61,292 nucleotides of DNA from an uncultured Clostridia bacterium (GTDB lineage: Bacteria > Bacillota > Clostridia > Christensenellales > Borkfalkiaceae). Under the pieces are notes generated by a model, which worked only from the letters and a program-made list of their open reading frames with translations, was not told the DNA's origin and did not search any database. The position numbers and the translations under genes are program-made. How positions within the stretch are numbered: position 1 is the stretch's first letter; each line of letters starts with the position of its first letter. Location: assembly GCA_947632195.1 (NCBI GenBank), contig CANROE010000008.1, positions 1-61,292 of the forward strand, written 5' to 3'. Of the stretch, positions 17,401 through 25,174 are shown piece after piece.

Positions 17401-17815
17401 GTTTATCCCCGAGAGCTATATCGAGTCCAACGCGGGGCGGCTCGACTGCTATAAACAAATTGCCGAGATACGCTCGACGGAGGACTATAAGCGGGTGTGC
17501 CTCTCGATGGAGGAGACCTACGGTCCTCTCCCTGCCGAGACCCTCAATCTGCTCGTGATCGCCGTCTTGAAGAGCTTTGCCGCAAAATTCGGGGTCAAGA
17601 AGATCGCGGTGAGCCCCAAAGGCGGTACGCTCGAATTCGAGGGGCTCAACGCGCTCAACGACGACAGGTTACAGGCGGCCATGGAAAAATATCGCGGCTA
17701 TGTGGGGCTCGACATGACGAGCGCGCCCATGCTCCGCTTTGCTCCGAGAGGGGACGGAGGCAAAACAATGGTGCAAATGACGAAATTTCTGAAATTTGCT
17801 TCAACTTTTGCGTGA
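14426..17815 (+). CDS. mfd: Transcription-repair coupling factor
   Basis: An 1129-residue SF2 translocase that removes stalled RNA polymerase and recruits UvrA at lesions. In order there are a UvrB-like N-terminal module, a CarD-like RNAP-interacting domain near residues 465-535 (GDYAVHETYGVGRI...YVPVEQMD), a RecG-like helicase core with Walker A GDVGFGKTE (about residue 621) and DEEQ box (about 722), the QLRGRVGRS motif, and the C-terminal TRCF domain. Full length with no odd features. It overlaps pth by 4 bp. Confidence 0.97.
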   Translation: MSFFTFENLGGDYPLLGANVENGAPTAAFGLSDAQKYLVATLFDRPVVYLTADALTAKRAYEAISALSAKKCVLLNAKDEVLTYRKAGSKDALYRRINALARFARGGEVLVADIEAAIQLMPHRVECVRLETGKETEITALLEKLVKMGYSREYEVEAKGVFALRGDILDIYPVNCEHPVRIDFFGDEVEAIKPYDEITAERLPQVASLDIVAATDVVLTETDEREIAAVLSSELKKAPNAAAYSRMSSVAEEILAGNYTDFVLPLCENSCDLFSLLDENTLLIFDECKLIRDKLDGLYKEHEERFSRLLEGGEVMRFSRDQYVGREDFLSNVGNYRNLALQTFTGQTFFFEPLKIFNFKSTPARKYLNSFPELLIDVGAWRKTGYRIMLWCGGDERAAKLKEELYDGGYSVSPLPAKLEEFSGIAVLPETLSGGFILHECKLAVVGTGDLFLKAPNERRVKKRRGDLFLAPEVGDYAVHETYGVGRITGTKKIETTDGTKEYIALEYKDGDTLYVPVEQMDVLSKYMGGENPSLSKIGGGEFERVKARVRASLKKMAFDLKALYAERQEKKGYVFPPYREEMDEFEAAFPYEDTPDQTVSTEEILADMCSDKVMDRLLCGDVGFGKTEVALRAAYLCILDGRQAALMCPSTVLSEQHLRTAEERMKEFGVRIACLNRFRSEKEQAAILSALGKGEIDLVIGTHRLLSKDVKFHDLGLLILDEEQRFGVEHKEKIKNVKRNVDCLTMTATPIPRTLHLSLSGIRDISTIQTPPQARLPVQTYVAEETETLIRDACVREIARGGQIFLLYNRVETIHSFAKRVQEIVPEARVTLAHGRMDKSLLEKNVFGFYRGEYDILVTTTIIENGVDLPNANTLIVIDADRLGVSQLYQLRGRVGRSSRLAHAYFTYKPERVMTANAAERLKALMQFTELGSGFKIAMRDLEIRGAGNVLGAEQHGHMDKVGYELYAKILKEELTGVRQEAVDLDIKTTAFIPESYIESNAGRLDCYKQIAEIRSTEDYKRVCLSMEETYGPLPAETLNLLVIAVLKSFAAKFGVKKIAVSPKGGTLEFEGLNALNDDRLQAAMEKYRGYVGLDMTSAPMLRFAPRGDGGKTMVQMTKFLKFASTFA

Positions 17816-17832
17816 TTTTCACCAAGAAACAT

Positions 17833-17861
17833 TTGCACTAATTTTGAAAATGCGTTATAAT
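17833..17861 (+). promoter_or_regulatory. Promoter of the PrsA-like lipoprotein gene
   Basis: -35 TTGCAC (17833-17838), 17-bp spacer, -10 TATAAT (17856-17861), about 69 bp before the chosen ATG. Confidence 0.75.
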
Positions 17862-17929
17862 AGTTTGGAATGAAACTGCGGAGGAGTATCTCCGCAGAAA
17901 AAGAACAACAGTTCGGAGTGATAAAATCT

Positions 17930-20029
17930 ATGAAATTCAGAAAGACAAAGACAGCCGCGCTCGCTCTTGCATCCCTGCTCGCCGTCGGCAGCTTTTCCGG
18001 TTGCGCGCTGGTGACCAACAACCTCAAAAAGGATCTTGAGCAGGTCGTGGCGACGGTCGATCTCACCGCCAGTGAAGATTACGCGTCTCTGAAAGGGACC
18101 ATTGCGGCGAGCGACGTTTTAAAACGCGACCTTGTGGCGAGCTATGCAAGCGTCGGGAGCACCTATGTGAACTCCTACGGCATGGATCCCGCAGACGTTT
18201 ATGAAATGCTGAAAAACCAGCTCGTCAACCGCCAGCTCTACGTTCAGTATGCGCAGGCTTACTTCCTCGATACGGACAGCACAAAGAGCAAAGCCGCTTG
18301 GGACAGCGCCATCAGCGCCGCGCCCGAAGGACAAAAAGAGATCGCGGCGATCAAATATTTCCTCGACGAGGACGAGTGGAAGATGGCTGATTACACCGTG
18401 AAATCGAGCCTCAACGCGACGCTCGATTCGCAGGAACTCGAATATATCGACGCCGAAGAGGACCTCCACGATCACGATACCGCCCGTACCACGCCGACGG
18501 GGATCGACACCGTGAGCGAAGATTTCTACGACACCGCCTATCAAGTATATACGGGGTTCAACCATGCCTCCGCATGCGGTACCTACGAGGCGCAGGAGGG
18601 CTCTACGCCCACCACGAGAATGAAGGCGTATAAGACCCTTCTTTCCAATCTCCACTACTATGGGCTCGTCTCGAAAGGGGAGAACACGAGCGATATCACC
18701 CAGCTTTCCTACTATTTCAACGAACTGAAATCTCAATACGAGACCCAGCTCATCAACAAGCTCGGCGAGGTATTCGAGGAACAGGCGAAAGAGAAGATCA
18801 GAGAGGAATGGATCAAAGAGGAGAAGTTCGAGACGACGCTCGCCTCCCAAAAAGAGCAGTTCGGCGGATCGGACACGACCGCGCTCGAAAGCGCGCTCGA
18901 CGGCGTGAGCGACACGAGCTTTGTGCTCTATGCTCCCGATAATTACGGCTTTGTCATCAACATCTTGCTCCCGTTCAGCACCCAGCAGACGCAGGAACTC
19001 AACGATTCCGAGGCGGACTTCGGCGACGCGAAGGGCAATAAATTCATAAAGCGCGCCTCCCTCCTCAAAGGGCTTGTCGCGACGGACCAGCGCAATACCT
19101 GGTTCACGGGACACGAAGATTACTCCTATGAGGCGAAAGCGGACGAGGCCTACACGGCGGGCAATGCGGACAGAAAGTATCTCTTCTTCGAGGACAGCAT
19201 GACCAAGACGGAGGACAAGTCCGGCGTACCCGCGCAGTACGAAAAGATCCCCAACTACCTCGGCAAGTACACCTATAACGGGAAAGTGTTCGAGAGCACC
19301 GACGAGGACGGCGACAAGGAATATACCTTCCGCCCCGAGAAGATCTCGATCGAAGGGTTCCTTACGGAGATGAAAGGCTATCTTGAATATGCGGGATTGT
19401 CCCTTGGCCAGGTGAACGGTAAGAGCTACTATCCCAACGGCGATAAGGACACATATTACGATCAGACGAACTACTACGGCTCGGACGGGAAGGTAGATTA
19501 TTCCAAGTTCCTCTACTATGAGGCAAAGATCAACTTCACCGAGCCCTTCAATGCGAACCGTATCTTCTGCGGAGCGACCGCAACGCGGCCCGCGTCGCAG
19601 GAAAACCTCGCGTTCTCCGTTATAAACGAGCTCTCCTTCGCATACAATACCGATACGGCGGGTCTCAACTCCTACCTCGGGTATGCGGTGTCTCCCAACA
19701 ATACCGATTTCGTAAAAGAATTCGAGTATGCCGCGCAGGAAGCGGTTCGCGGCGGCGCGGGAACGATCACGGTGGCGCCCTCCGATTACGGCTGGCACAT
19801 CATGTACTGCACATTCGCTTATTCCGCTGAAAATCCTTCGCCCTATACCTTTAATTGGGACGAGATCGAAGTGGAGGGGACGTTCTCCAATCTCTACTAT
19901 GAGGCTCTCACTGCGGAGAATTTCTCTTCCTATTCGAGCGAACTTCAAACCACCGTGCTCAACAAGTACAATAACGATACTTGCGTGACCGTGTTTGAAG
20001 ACCGCTATAAGGATCTTTACGAGGCATAA
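17930..20029 (+). CDS. Large PrsA/SurA-like lipoprotein (probable foldase)
   Basis: A 699-residue lipoprotein. The signal peptide ends in a FSGC lipobox with Cys25. Residues 50-130 resemble SurA/PrsA N-terminal helices (LKRDLVASY...ADVYEMLKNQLVNRQLYVQYA). Near the C-terminus AAQEAVRGGAGTITVAPSDYGWHIMYC matches the end of a parvulin domain, though the rest of that domain is poorly recognisable. A PrsA-type gene right after mfd is a common Firmicute arrangement, which supports an extracytoplasmic protein-folding role. It is about twice the usual length. The start at 17930 has a GGAG site; the longer frame from 17870 lacks one. Confidence 0.75.
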   Translation: MKFRKTKTAALALASLLAVGSFSGCALVTNNLKKDLEQVVATVDLTASEDYASLKGTIAASDVLKRDLVASYASVGSTYVNSYGMDPADVYEMLKNQLVNRQLYVQYAQAYFLDTDSTKSKAAWDSAISAAPEGQKEIAAIKYFLDEDEWKMADYTVKSSLNATLDSQELEYIDAEEDLHDHDTARTTPTGIDTVSEDFYDTAYQVYTGFNHASACGTYEAQEGSTPTTRMKAYKTLLSNLHYYGLVSKGENTSDITQLSYYFNELKSQYETQLINKLGEVFEEQAKEKIREEWIKEEKFETTLASQKEQFGGSDTTALESALDGVSDTSFVLYAPDNYGFVINILLPFSTQQTQELNDSEADFGDAKGNKFIKRASLLKGLVATDQRNTWFTGHEDYSYEAKADEAYTAGNADRKYLFFEDSMTKTEDKSGVPAQYEKIPNYLGKYTYNGKVFESTDEDGDKEYTFRPEKISIEGFLTEMKGYLEYAGLSLGQVNGKSYYPNGDKDTYYDQTNYYGSDGKVDYSKFLYYEAKINFTEPFNANRIFCGATATRPASQENLAFSVINELSFAYNTDTAGLNSYLGYAVSPNNTDFVKEFEYAAQEAVRGGAGTITVAPSDYGWHIMYCTFAYSAENPSPYTFNWDEIEVEGTFSNLYYEALTAENFSSYSSELQTTVLNKYNNDTCVTVFEDRYKDLYEA

Positions 20030-20050
20030 GACACCGCATAAGGAGCGGAT

Positions 20051-20875
20051 ATGAATTATTTTGAGGCGATTTGGAAATCGATCATACTCGGGACGGTGCA
20101 GGGGCTCACAGAGTTCCTTCCCGTTTCTTCAAGCGGACATTTATCCCTCTTGCAGAGAGTTTTAAATTACAGTATCGGCGGAGGCGGCATGATGTTCGTC
20201 AACGTCATGCTCCATCTCGGCACGCTGTTTGCCGTCGTTTGGGTATTCCGCCGAGACATTCTTGCCCTCTTCAAAAAGCCCTTCAAGACCCTCTTGATGT
20301 TGATCGTCGCCACCATTCCCGCAGGCGTCGTAGGACTTCTCTTCAACAGCGAGATCGACGAGCTCTTCTCGGGAGAGCTTGGCTTGGGATTGCTTGCGCT
20401 CTGCTTTTCCTTTACCGCGCTGCTGCTGCTCATCACCGAATATGTGGCGCGCAGGCGCAAACAGTTTGAACCATTGAATTGGCAGCACAGCCTGACGATG
20501 GGCTGCATGCAGGCCATCGCGCTGTTCCCGGGCATATCGCGGAGTGGCTCTACCGTCTTTGCAGGCACGGTGAGCGGCGCCAAGCGCGAGGATGTGGCTA
20601 AATTCTCCTTTCTCATGAGCATTCCCATCATTTTGGGGAGCGTCGCCGTCGAGATCAAGGACATCGTCTTCCCCGAGGAGGGCGTGACCGTCGCCATGGC
20701 GGCGCCCGAGATTGTCGGAATGATCTTCGGCGTCCTGTTCGCCGCCGTTTCGGGATTCTTCGCCGTAAAGGTAATGCTGAAAGTCATCAACCGCGCGAAT
20801 TATAAGTGGTTCTCTCTCTATCTTGTCCTGCTCGCCGTTTGCTGTCTTTCGCTGGACGTCGCGGGCGTGCTGTAA
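20051..20875 (+). CDS. uppP: Undecaprenyl-diphosphatase UppP (BacA)
   Basis: A 274-residue integral membrane enzyme that dephosphorylates undecaprenyl diphosphate, recycling the wall lipid carrier and conferring bacitracin tolerance. The two signature loops are present: EFLPVSSSGHL near residue 20 and FPGISRSGSTV near residue 160. About eight membrane helices. An AAGGAG site precedes the ATG. It follows the lipoprotein gene after 21 bp and may share its transcript. Confidence 0.96.
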   Translation: MNYFEAIWKSIILGTVQGLTEFLPVSSSGHLSLLQRVLNYSIGGGGMMFVNVMLHLGTLFAVVWVFRRDILALFKKPFKTLLMLIVATIPAGVVGLLFNSEIDELFSGELGLGLLALCFSFTALLLLITEYVARRRKQFEPLNWQHSLTMGCMQAIALFPGISRSGSTVFAGTVSGAKREDVAKFSFLMSIPIILGSVAVEIKDIVFPEEGVTVAMAAPEIVGMIFGVLFAAVSGFFAVKVMLKVINRANYKWFSLYLVLLAVCCLSLDVAGVL

Positions 20876-20928
20876 CGCGCATAAATTTTCGTTTCCGTTG
20901 CATGCTAAAAGTATCGGAGGTGAAAATC

Positions 20929-21081
20929 ATGAGATTGAACTGCGGAGACGTTTGTCCCAAGACCGGTTCTTATAAGGTCGTCAACGAGGACGGAAAAACC
21001 GTCAACACGATCTATGTCGGCGAGGGCGAGACCATGCCCCCCACACAGTATGCGAACTGCCACTATGAGTGGGACAATTAA
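20929..21081 (+). CDS. YjzC-like tiny conserved protein (50 aa)
   Basis: A 50-residue soluble protein starting MRLNCGDVCPKTGSYKVV, with a VNEDGK turn and a PPTQYANCHYEW end. The GxxCPxTGxY opening and the terminal aromatic motif recall YjzC-type small proteins. A CGGAGG site 8 nt upstream fixes the start. A strong bidirectional terminator follows. Function unknown. Confidence 0.75.
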   Translation: MRLNCGDVCPKTGSYKVVNEDGKTVNTIYVGEGETMPPTQYANCHYEWDN

Positions 21082-21091
21082 ACGATCGAAA

Positions 21092-21120
21092 AAAGAGCGG
21101 ATCCCTCGGATCCGCTCTTT
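21092..21120. terminator. Bidirectional terminator
   Basis: A perfect 13-bp stem AAAGAGCGGATCC/GGATCCGCTCTTT with a CTC loop. Six T on the minus strand serve the aldo/keto reductase gene, and the plus strand serves the 50-aa gene. Confidence 0.85.
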
Positions 21121-21138
21121 GCATGTGCCTGAACTGCC

Positions 21139-22170
21139 TCAGACTTCCGAATGACAAATTGTTTCGATCTCTTCGAGCTCCTCTTCCGTGAAAGAGGGGT
21201 TTATTTTGATGTTTTCGAGAATCTGCGCGGAGGAAGAGGCGCCGATGATGACCGAGGAAACCGCCCTGTCCTTCAAGACCCAGGAGAGGGCAAGCTCGGA
21301 GAGCGTCTGCCCGCGCTCTCCGGCAAAGGCGCGGAGACGGGTGAGCGTTCCGAGCACGGCGCGGAGCCGTTCCTCTTTCAGCGTGCCGCTCTTGCGGATA
21401 CGGCTGTCTGCGGGAATGCCGTCCTTGTATTTATCGGTGAGAAGTCCCTGCGCAAGAGGGGAATACACGATGAGCCCGAACCCCTGTTGGAGGGCGTATT
21501 CCTTCAAGCCGTCCTCCTCCACACGGCGGTCGAGAAGATTGTAGCAGACCTGATTGAGGATGAAGGGCGTTTTGAGTTCGCGGAATACGGCGACTGCCGC
21601 CTCCGTCTGTTCGCGGTTGTAGTTGGAAATTCCAATGTACAGCGCTTTGCCCTGTTCCACCAGCCTGTGAAGGGAGTAGCAAGTCTCTTCGATGGGCGTT
21701 TCGGGCGCGGGGCGGTGGTGGTAGAAGATGTCCACATAGTCGAGCCCGAGCCGCGAAAGGCTCTGGTCGAGCGAGGCCGTGAGGTATTTTTTGCTCCCGC
21801 CGTCGCCGTAGGGACCCTTCCATGCGCCGAACCCCGCCTTGGTCGAGATCGCCATCTCGTCGCGGTAGCCGCGAAAATTTTCGCGTAAAATTTTGCCGAA
21901 ATTTTCCTCCGCCGAGCCGATACGGGGGCCGTAATTGTTGGCGAGGTCGAAGTGGCAAATGCCGTTGTCGAAGGCGGTGAAGATCATGTCCCGCATGATC
22001 TCGAAATTGTCGAAAGTGCCGAAATTCTGCCAAAGCCCCAGCGAGATCTCGGGAAGTTTCAGCCCGCTCATGCCCGCGCGGCGGTAGTGCATCGCCTCTT
22101 TTTTGTAGCGCAGCGGGTCGGGGATACGTTCCTTGTTTTTTAATAAATTTTTGAATGTTTCTTCGTCCAT
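21139..22170 (-). CDS. Aldo/keto reductase, L-glyceraldehyde-3-phosphate reductase-like (YghZ family)
   Basis: A 343-residue NADPH-dependent reductase. The opening MHYRRAGMSGLKLPEISLGL (from residue 27), FDLANNYGPRIGSAEENFG, STKAGFG, and YVDIFYHHRP match the YghZ/AKR14 group closely. The tetrad Asp, Tyr, Lys and His is intact. Members reduce L-glyceraldehyde-3-phosphate or methylglyoxal and act in the cytoplasm. A GAGG site precedes the ATG. It is a single-gene unit. Confidence 0.92.
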   Translation of the reverse strand: MDEETFKNLLKNKERIPDPLRYKKEAMHYRRAGMSGLKLPEISLGLWQNFGTFDNFEIMRDMIFTAFDNGICHFDLANNYGPRIGSAEENFGKILRENFRGYRDEMAISTKAGFGAWKGPYGDGGSKKYLTASLDQSLSRLGLDYVDIFYHHRPAPETPIEETCYSLHRLVEQGKALYIGISNYNREQTEAAVAVFRELKTPFILNQVCYNLLDRRVEEDGLKEYALQQGFGLIVYSPLAQGLLTDKYKDGIPADSRIRKSGTLKEERLRAVLGTLTRLRAFAGERGQTLSELALSWVLKDRAVSSVIIGASSSAQILENIKINPSFTEEELEEIETICHSEV

Positions 22171-22238
22171 ATTTTGCCTCGGTGTTTTTCTATGAGTATA
22201 GCATATCCCCTTATGAAAAGCAAGCGTTTGAAAAAACC

Positions 22239-22268
22239 GTCACCGAATTTTCCACTGCGTCATAAGCT
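22239..22268 (+). promoter_or_regulatory. Possible sigma-E promoter for the ferritin-like gene
   Basis: GTCACCGA (22239-22246), 14-bp spacer, CATAAGCT (22261-22268). The -10 half resembles the sigma-E type and matches the one before spoIVA (CATAAGTT) at the same spacing; the -35 is a weaker match. No sigma-A promoter is evident here. Confidence 0.35.
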
Positions 22269-22296
22269 GAAAAAAATATGTTTCGGGGGGTAAGAT

Positions 22297-22791
22297 ATGG
22301 TTGCGGAACAAAAATATCCGTCTATGCAGGAGATCAAGGAGGATTTTCAAACGTTGAGGCTGCTCTCGCCCGCCTATGCCGGCAGAGACGGCGAGCTCAC
22401 CGCCGTATTGCAGTATGTGTACCAATCGGTGATCTTTTCGGAAACAGGGAAAGAGGAGTTCGCGCGTGCGCTGGTGGAGATCGCCGTAGGTGAGATGCAC
22501 CATCTCGAACTGCTCGCCACGATGATCGCAAAGCTCGGAGCGCCTCCCGTCTATACCGCCTGCCCGCCCTATCCCGTGGGGTACTATTCCGCCTCCAACG
22601 TCAACTATACGAAAAATCACCGCCAAATGCTCTGCGCGGATATTTGCGCGGAGGAAAACGCCATTTCTTCCTACGAAAATATTCTTTGCCGTATCAAAAA
22701 CGCCCCCGTCGCGGCGGTCATCAGCCGCATTCTCGAAGAGGAGAAGGAGCATTTGAAAAAGTTCAACGAGCTTTTGATGAAACTTTCATAA
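22297..22791 (+). CDS. Ferritin-like / CotJC-like di-iron protein
   Basis: A 164-residue four-helix protein. Ferritin-fold metal ligands are visible as EMHHLELL, AEENAISSYENI and EEEKEHLKKF, and the region AGRDGELTAVLQYVYQ is typical of manganese-catalase/CotJC-type small ferritin-like proteins common in Clostridia. A role in oxidative protection or in the spore coat is plausible; a sigma-E-like promoter at 22239-22268 would favour the spore. A GGGGGG run serves as ribosome-binding site. Confidence 0.8.
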   Translation: MVAEQKYPSMQEIKEDFQTLRLLSPAYAGRDGELTAVLQYVYQSVIFSETGKEEFARALVEIAVGEMHHLELLATMIAKLGAPPVYTACPPYPVGYYSASNVNYTKNHRQMLCADICAEENAISSYENILCRIKNAPVAAVISRILEEEKEHLKKFNELLMKLS

Positions 22792-22797
22792 ACGTTT

Positions 22798-23035
22798 CGG
22801 AACAATGCAGTTGATGAAAAAGACAGTTCGCTCACGGTGAGCATTTACGTCAGGAAAGGCTCGCGTGGAATTCTCAATTATTTGCGCAAGCAAAACCACG
22901 CTTTTGCGCAGCGCGACACAATTTGCCGCACGCTTGCGGCTGTTTGTTCAAGACGCGCGAATTTCGGAGCAATGCAGTTGATGAAAAAGACAGTTCGCTC
23001 ACGGCGAACCTTTACGTCAGGAAAGGCTCGCGTGA
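22798..23035. repeat. Pair of 69-bp direct repeats flanking an inverted family-B-like segment
   Basis: 22798-22867 and 22967-23035 are near-identical (three or four differences), with an offset of 169 bp. The intervening sequence contains the reverse complement of the TGCGGCAAATTGTG / GCGTGGTTTTGC segment found at 29459-29507. The second copy overlaps the 3' end of the TIGR03915 gene. Confidence 0.75.
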
Positions 23036-23752
23036 AGAGAACTCCGGCATAAATTTCCAATAGCGCACGGGCATGTAGCCCTTCATCTGTTTCAGGCGCT
23101 CGCGCTGGGGAATGTTGACGCTTTTATAGTACCTTTGCCAGAGCGTCTGCCATGCTTGCTCGCTTGCGGAGAGAACGACTTCCGCCTGCTCCAAGGGCGC
23201 GAGAAAGGTGTTTTTGCCGTCGTACACCGCCGCTTTTTTGCGCTTTACGTCGTGCAGGACAAAGGGGAATTCGGGCAGCCTGCTGCGGAAATGAGGCACA
23301 AGCAGATCAACGACGTCGTTGTCGGGGGAGAGGGGAGCGTAGAGCGCGCCGCTCGCACTTTCGAGAAAACGAACAAATCCGTGCAGGCGGTGGATCTCGT
23401 AGGTCACCTTGCGGATACATTCGCTTGCGCAGAGGACGTCCTCATCGGCGAGCATATCGCGCACGGGCCGTTTTTGCAGGGCAAGCAGCCTGAAATAGCG
23501 GAAAGCGATCTGTTCGCGTCCGCTCATGCCGCTCCGTAGCAGGAGGGAGAGGTCGTTCATGCAGTCTTTGTCGAAGGAGAGCAATCGCTCTTCCGCCCGC
23601 GCCGCCCTTGCCGCGTCGGCGCTGACAAAGACGGTCTTTTGTCCCAGAGAGAGCTGGGTCGGCGAAGAGGAGACGAGGGCGTCCCCGTCCGAAAAAGCGA
23701 GCAAAAAGGCCGTGAGAAAGCTTTCCTTTGTTCCGTCCGTGAGATAGATCAT
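23012..23752 (-). CDS. TIGR03915-type putative DNA repair protein
   Basis: A 246-residue soluble protein matching the family that partners a radical-SAM DNA-repair protein. The HGFVRFLESASGALYAPLSPDNDVVDLLVPHFRSRLPEFPFVLHD core is characteristic. In some species this domain is fused to a uracil-DNA glycosylase; here it stands alone. The start overlaps the stop of the radical-SAM gene by 4 bp, so they are co-translated. The last codons run into an interspersed repeat. Biochemical role uncharacterised. Confidence 0.85.
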   Translation of the reverse strand: MIYLTDGTKESFLTAFLLAFSDGDALVSSSPTQLSLGQKTVFVSADAARAARAEERLLSFDKDCMNDLSLLLRSGMSGREQIAFRYFRLLALQKRPVRDMLADEDVLCASECIRKVTYEIHRLHGFVRFLESASGALYAPLSPDNDVVDLLVPHFRSRLPEFPFVLHDVKRKKAAVYDGKNTFLAPLEQAEVVLSASEQAWQTLWQRYYKSVNIPQRERLKQMKGYMPVRYWKFMPEFSSREPFLT

Positions 23753-24999
23753 AGTTCCCCCGTGAGCGCGCTGAGCGCCGTTTCCGCCGTCGAAAAGAGA
23801 CTTAATTGGGTGGCGTTTTCTCCCGTTTCTCCCGCCGTGAGCAGACCGCGTACCGCAGTTTCGCTCTTTGCACCGTAAAATTTCCCGCTTGCCGTAATAA
23901 AGTGCCGCGCCCGTTTGAGGACGACGCGCATCTTTTGCAGATGTTCAAAGGTCAGATGGGTATAGCGGCGCGCTTGAAGGATCTTTTGCGCGCTTCTTCC
24001 GCCGATCCCCGGGACCCGCAGCAGCATTTCGAGCGGGGCGCGGTTGACCTCCACGGGAAAGAGCTGCAAATTGCGGAGCGCCCATGCGCATTTGGGATCG
24101 AGGTCGAGGGGGAGATTTTCGTTTTCGGGCGCGATCTCCTCGGCCGTGAACCCGTAAAAGCGGAGCAGCCAATCCGCCTGGTAGAGTCGGTGTTCGCGCA
24201 GCTGTCCGACGGGAAGGTCGGGCAGGAGACTGTCATGCACAACGGGGACGTAGGAGGAGTAATAGACCCGTTTGAGCCCCAAGCCCCTGTAAAGGCTCTG
24301 CGTGAGGCGCACGATCTGCCCGTCCGTTTCGGGGGAGGCGCCCACGATCATCTGTGTCGTCTGTCCTGCGGGCAAAAACAGCCCCTTGCGCTTTTCTTCC
24401 TTGAAAACAGCGCTGTCCTCGGCAAGTTTCCGCATGGGAAGGAGCAGGCTTTCCTTGCTCTTCTGCGGGGCGAGGAGCTTTAAGCTGCGCTCGGAGGGGA
24501 GCTCGATGTTGTAACTCATGCGGTCGGCATACTGCGCCGCCTCGTGGATAAGCGCTTCGTCGGCGCGCGGGATCCCCTTCAAATGGATATAGCCGTGAAA
24601 CCGGTATTGGTTGCGCAGCAGTTTCAGCGTGCGGACAAGCCGCTCCATCGTGTAGTCCGGGCTTTTCTCCACCGCAGAGGAGAGGAAGAGCCCCTCGATG
24701 TAGTTGCGCTTGTAAAAGTCGATGGTGAGCTGGGCGATCTCCTCGGGCGAGGCGCTCACGCGGGGCACGTCTGCGTCGAGACGGTTGGGGCAATACTTAC
24801 AGTTGTAGACGCAATCGTTGCTCATGAGGATTTTGAGCAGCGAAATGCACCTCCCGTCCGGCGTAAAGGAGTGGCAGCAGCCTGCGGCATAGCCGTTCCC
24901 CATGCCGCCCGTATTTTTCCGTTTGCTCCCCGAGGAAGAACAGGAGACGTCGTACTTCGCCCCCTCGGTGAGGATCTTTAAACGTCTTTCGTCGATCAT
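23749..24999 (-). CDS. TIGR03916-type radical SAM protein, putative DNA modification/repair
   Basis: A 416-residue radical-SAM enzyme. The cluster motif is CVYNCKYC near residue 62 (Cx3Cx2C). A helix-hairpin-helix DNA-binding motif (VPGIGGRSAQKILQARRY) lies near residue 335, which is why a DNA substrate is suspected. The ATG has no Shine-Dalgarno sequence and lies 6 nt after a -10 box, so a leaderless mRNA is likely. It forms a two-gene operon with TIGR03915. Confidence 0.9.
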   Translation of the reverse strand: MIDERRLKILTEGAKYDVSCSSSGSKRKNTGGMGNGYAAGCCHSFTPDGRCISLLKILMSNDCVYNCKYCPNRLDADVPRVSASPEEIAQLTIDFYKRNYIEGLFLSSAVEKSPDYTMERLVRTLKLLRNQYRFHGYIHLKGIPRADEALIHEAAQYADRMSYNIELPSERSLKLLAPQKSKESLLLPMRKLAEDSAVFKEEKRKGLFLPAGQTTQMIVGASPETDGQIVRLTQSLYRGLGLKRVYYSSYVPVVHDSLLPDLPVGQLREHRLYQADWLLRFYGFTAEEIAPENENLPLDLDPKCAWALRNLQLFPVEVNRAPLEMLLRVPGIGGRSAQKILQARRYTHLTFEHLQKMRVVLKRARHFITASGKFYGAKSETAVRGLLTAGETGENATQLSLFSTAETALSALTGEL

Positions 25000-25005
25000 G
25001 CTTTT

Positions 25006-25034
25006 ATTTTAGCACAAATGTTCGCATAAGTCAA
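25006..25034 (-). promoter_or_regulatory. Promoter of the radical-SAM DNA repair pair
   Basis: Minus-strand -35 TTGACT (25029-25034), 17-bp spacer, -10 TAAAAT (25006-25011). The ATG starts 6 nt later at 24999. Confidence 0.8.
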
Positions 25035-25067
25035 ACGTTTGTTTGAAATTTCTCAAAAAATTTTCTG

Positions 25068-25096
25068 TTGCAATGGAGCGCGGGCTATGGTATAAT
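25068..25096 (+). promoter_or_regulatory. Promoter of the two-component operon
   Basis: -35 TTGCAA (25068-25073), 17-bp spacer, -10 TATAAT (25091-25096). The leader to the response-regulator ATG is about 70 nt. Confidence 0.75.
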
Positions 25097-25174
25097 ATTT
25101 TCACAGAAATTTCACGGAATCATGAAACAATGTTGAAATTTGCAAGGTAAGATGGGAGTATGCAGGAGGAAACC

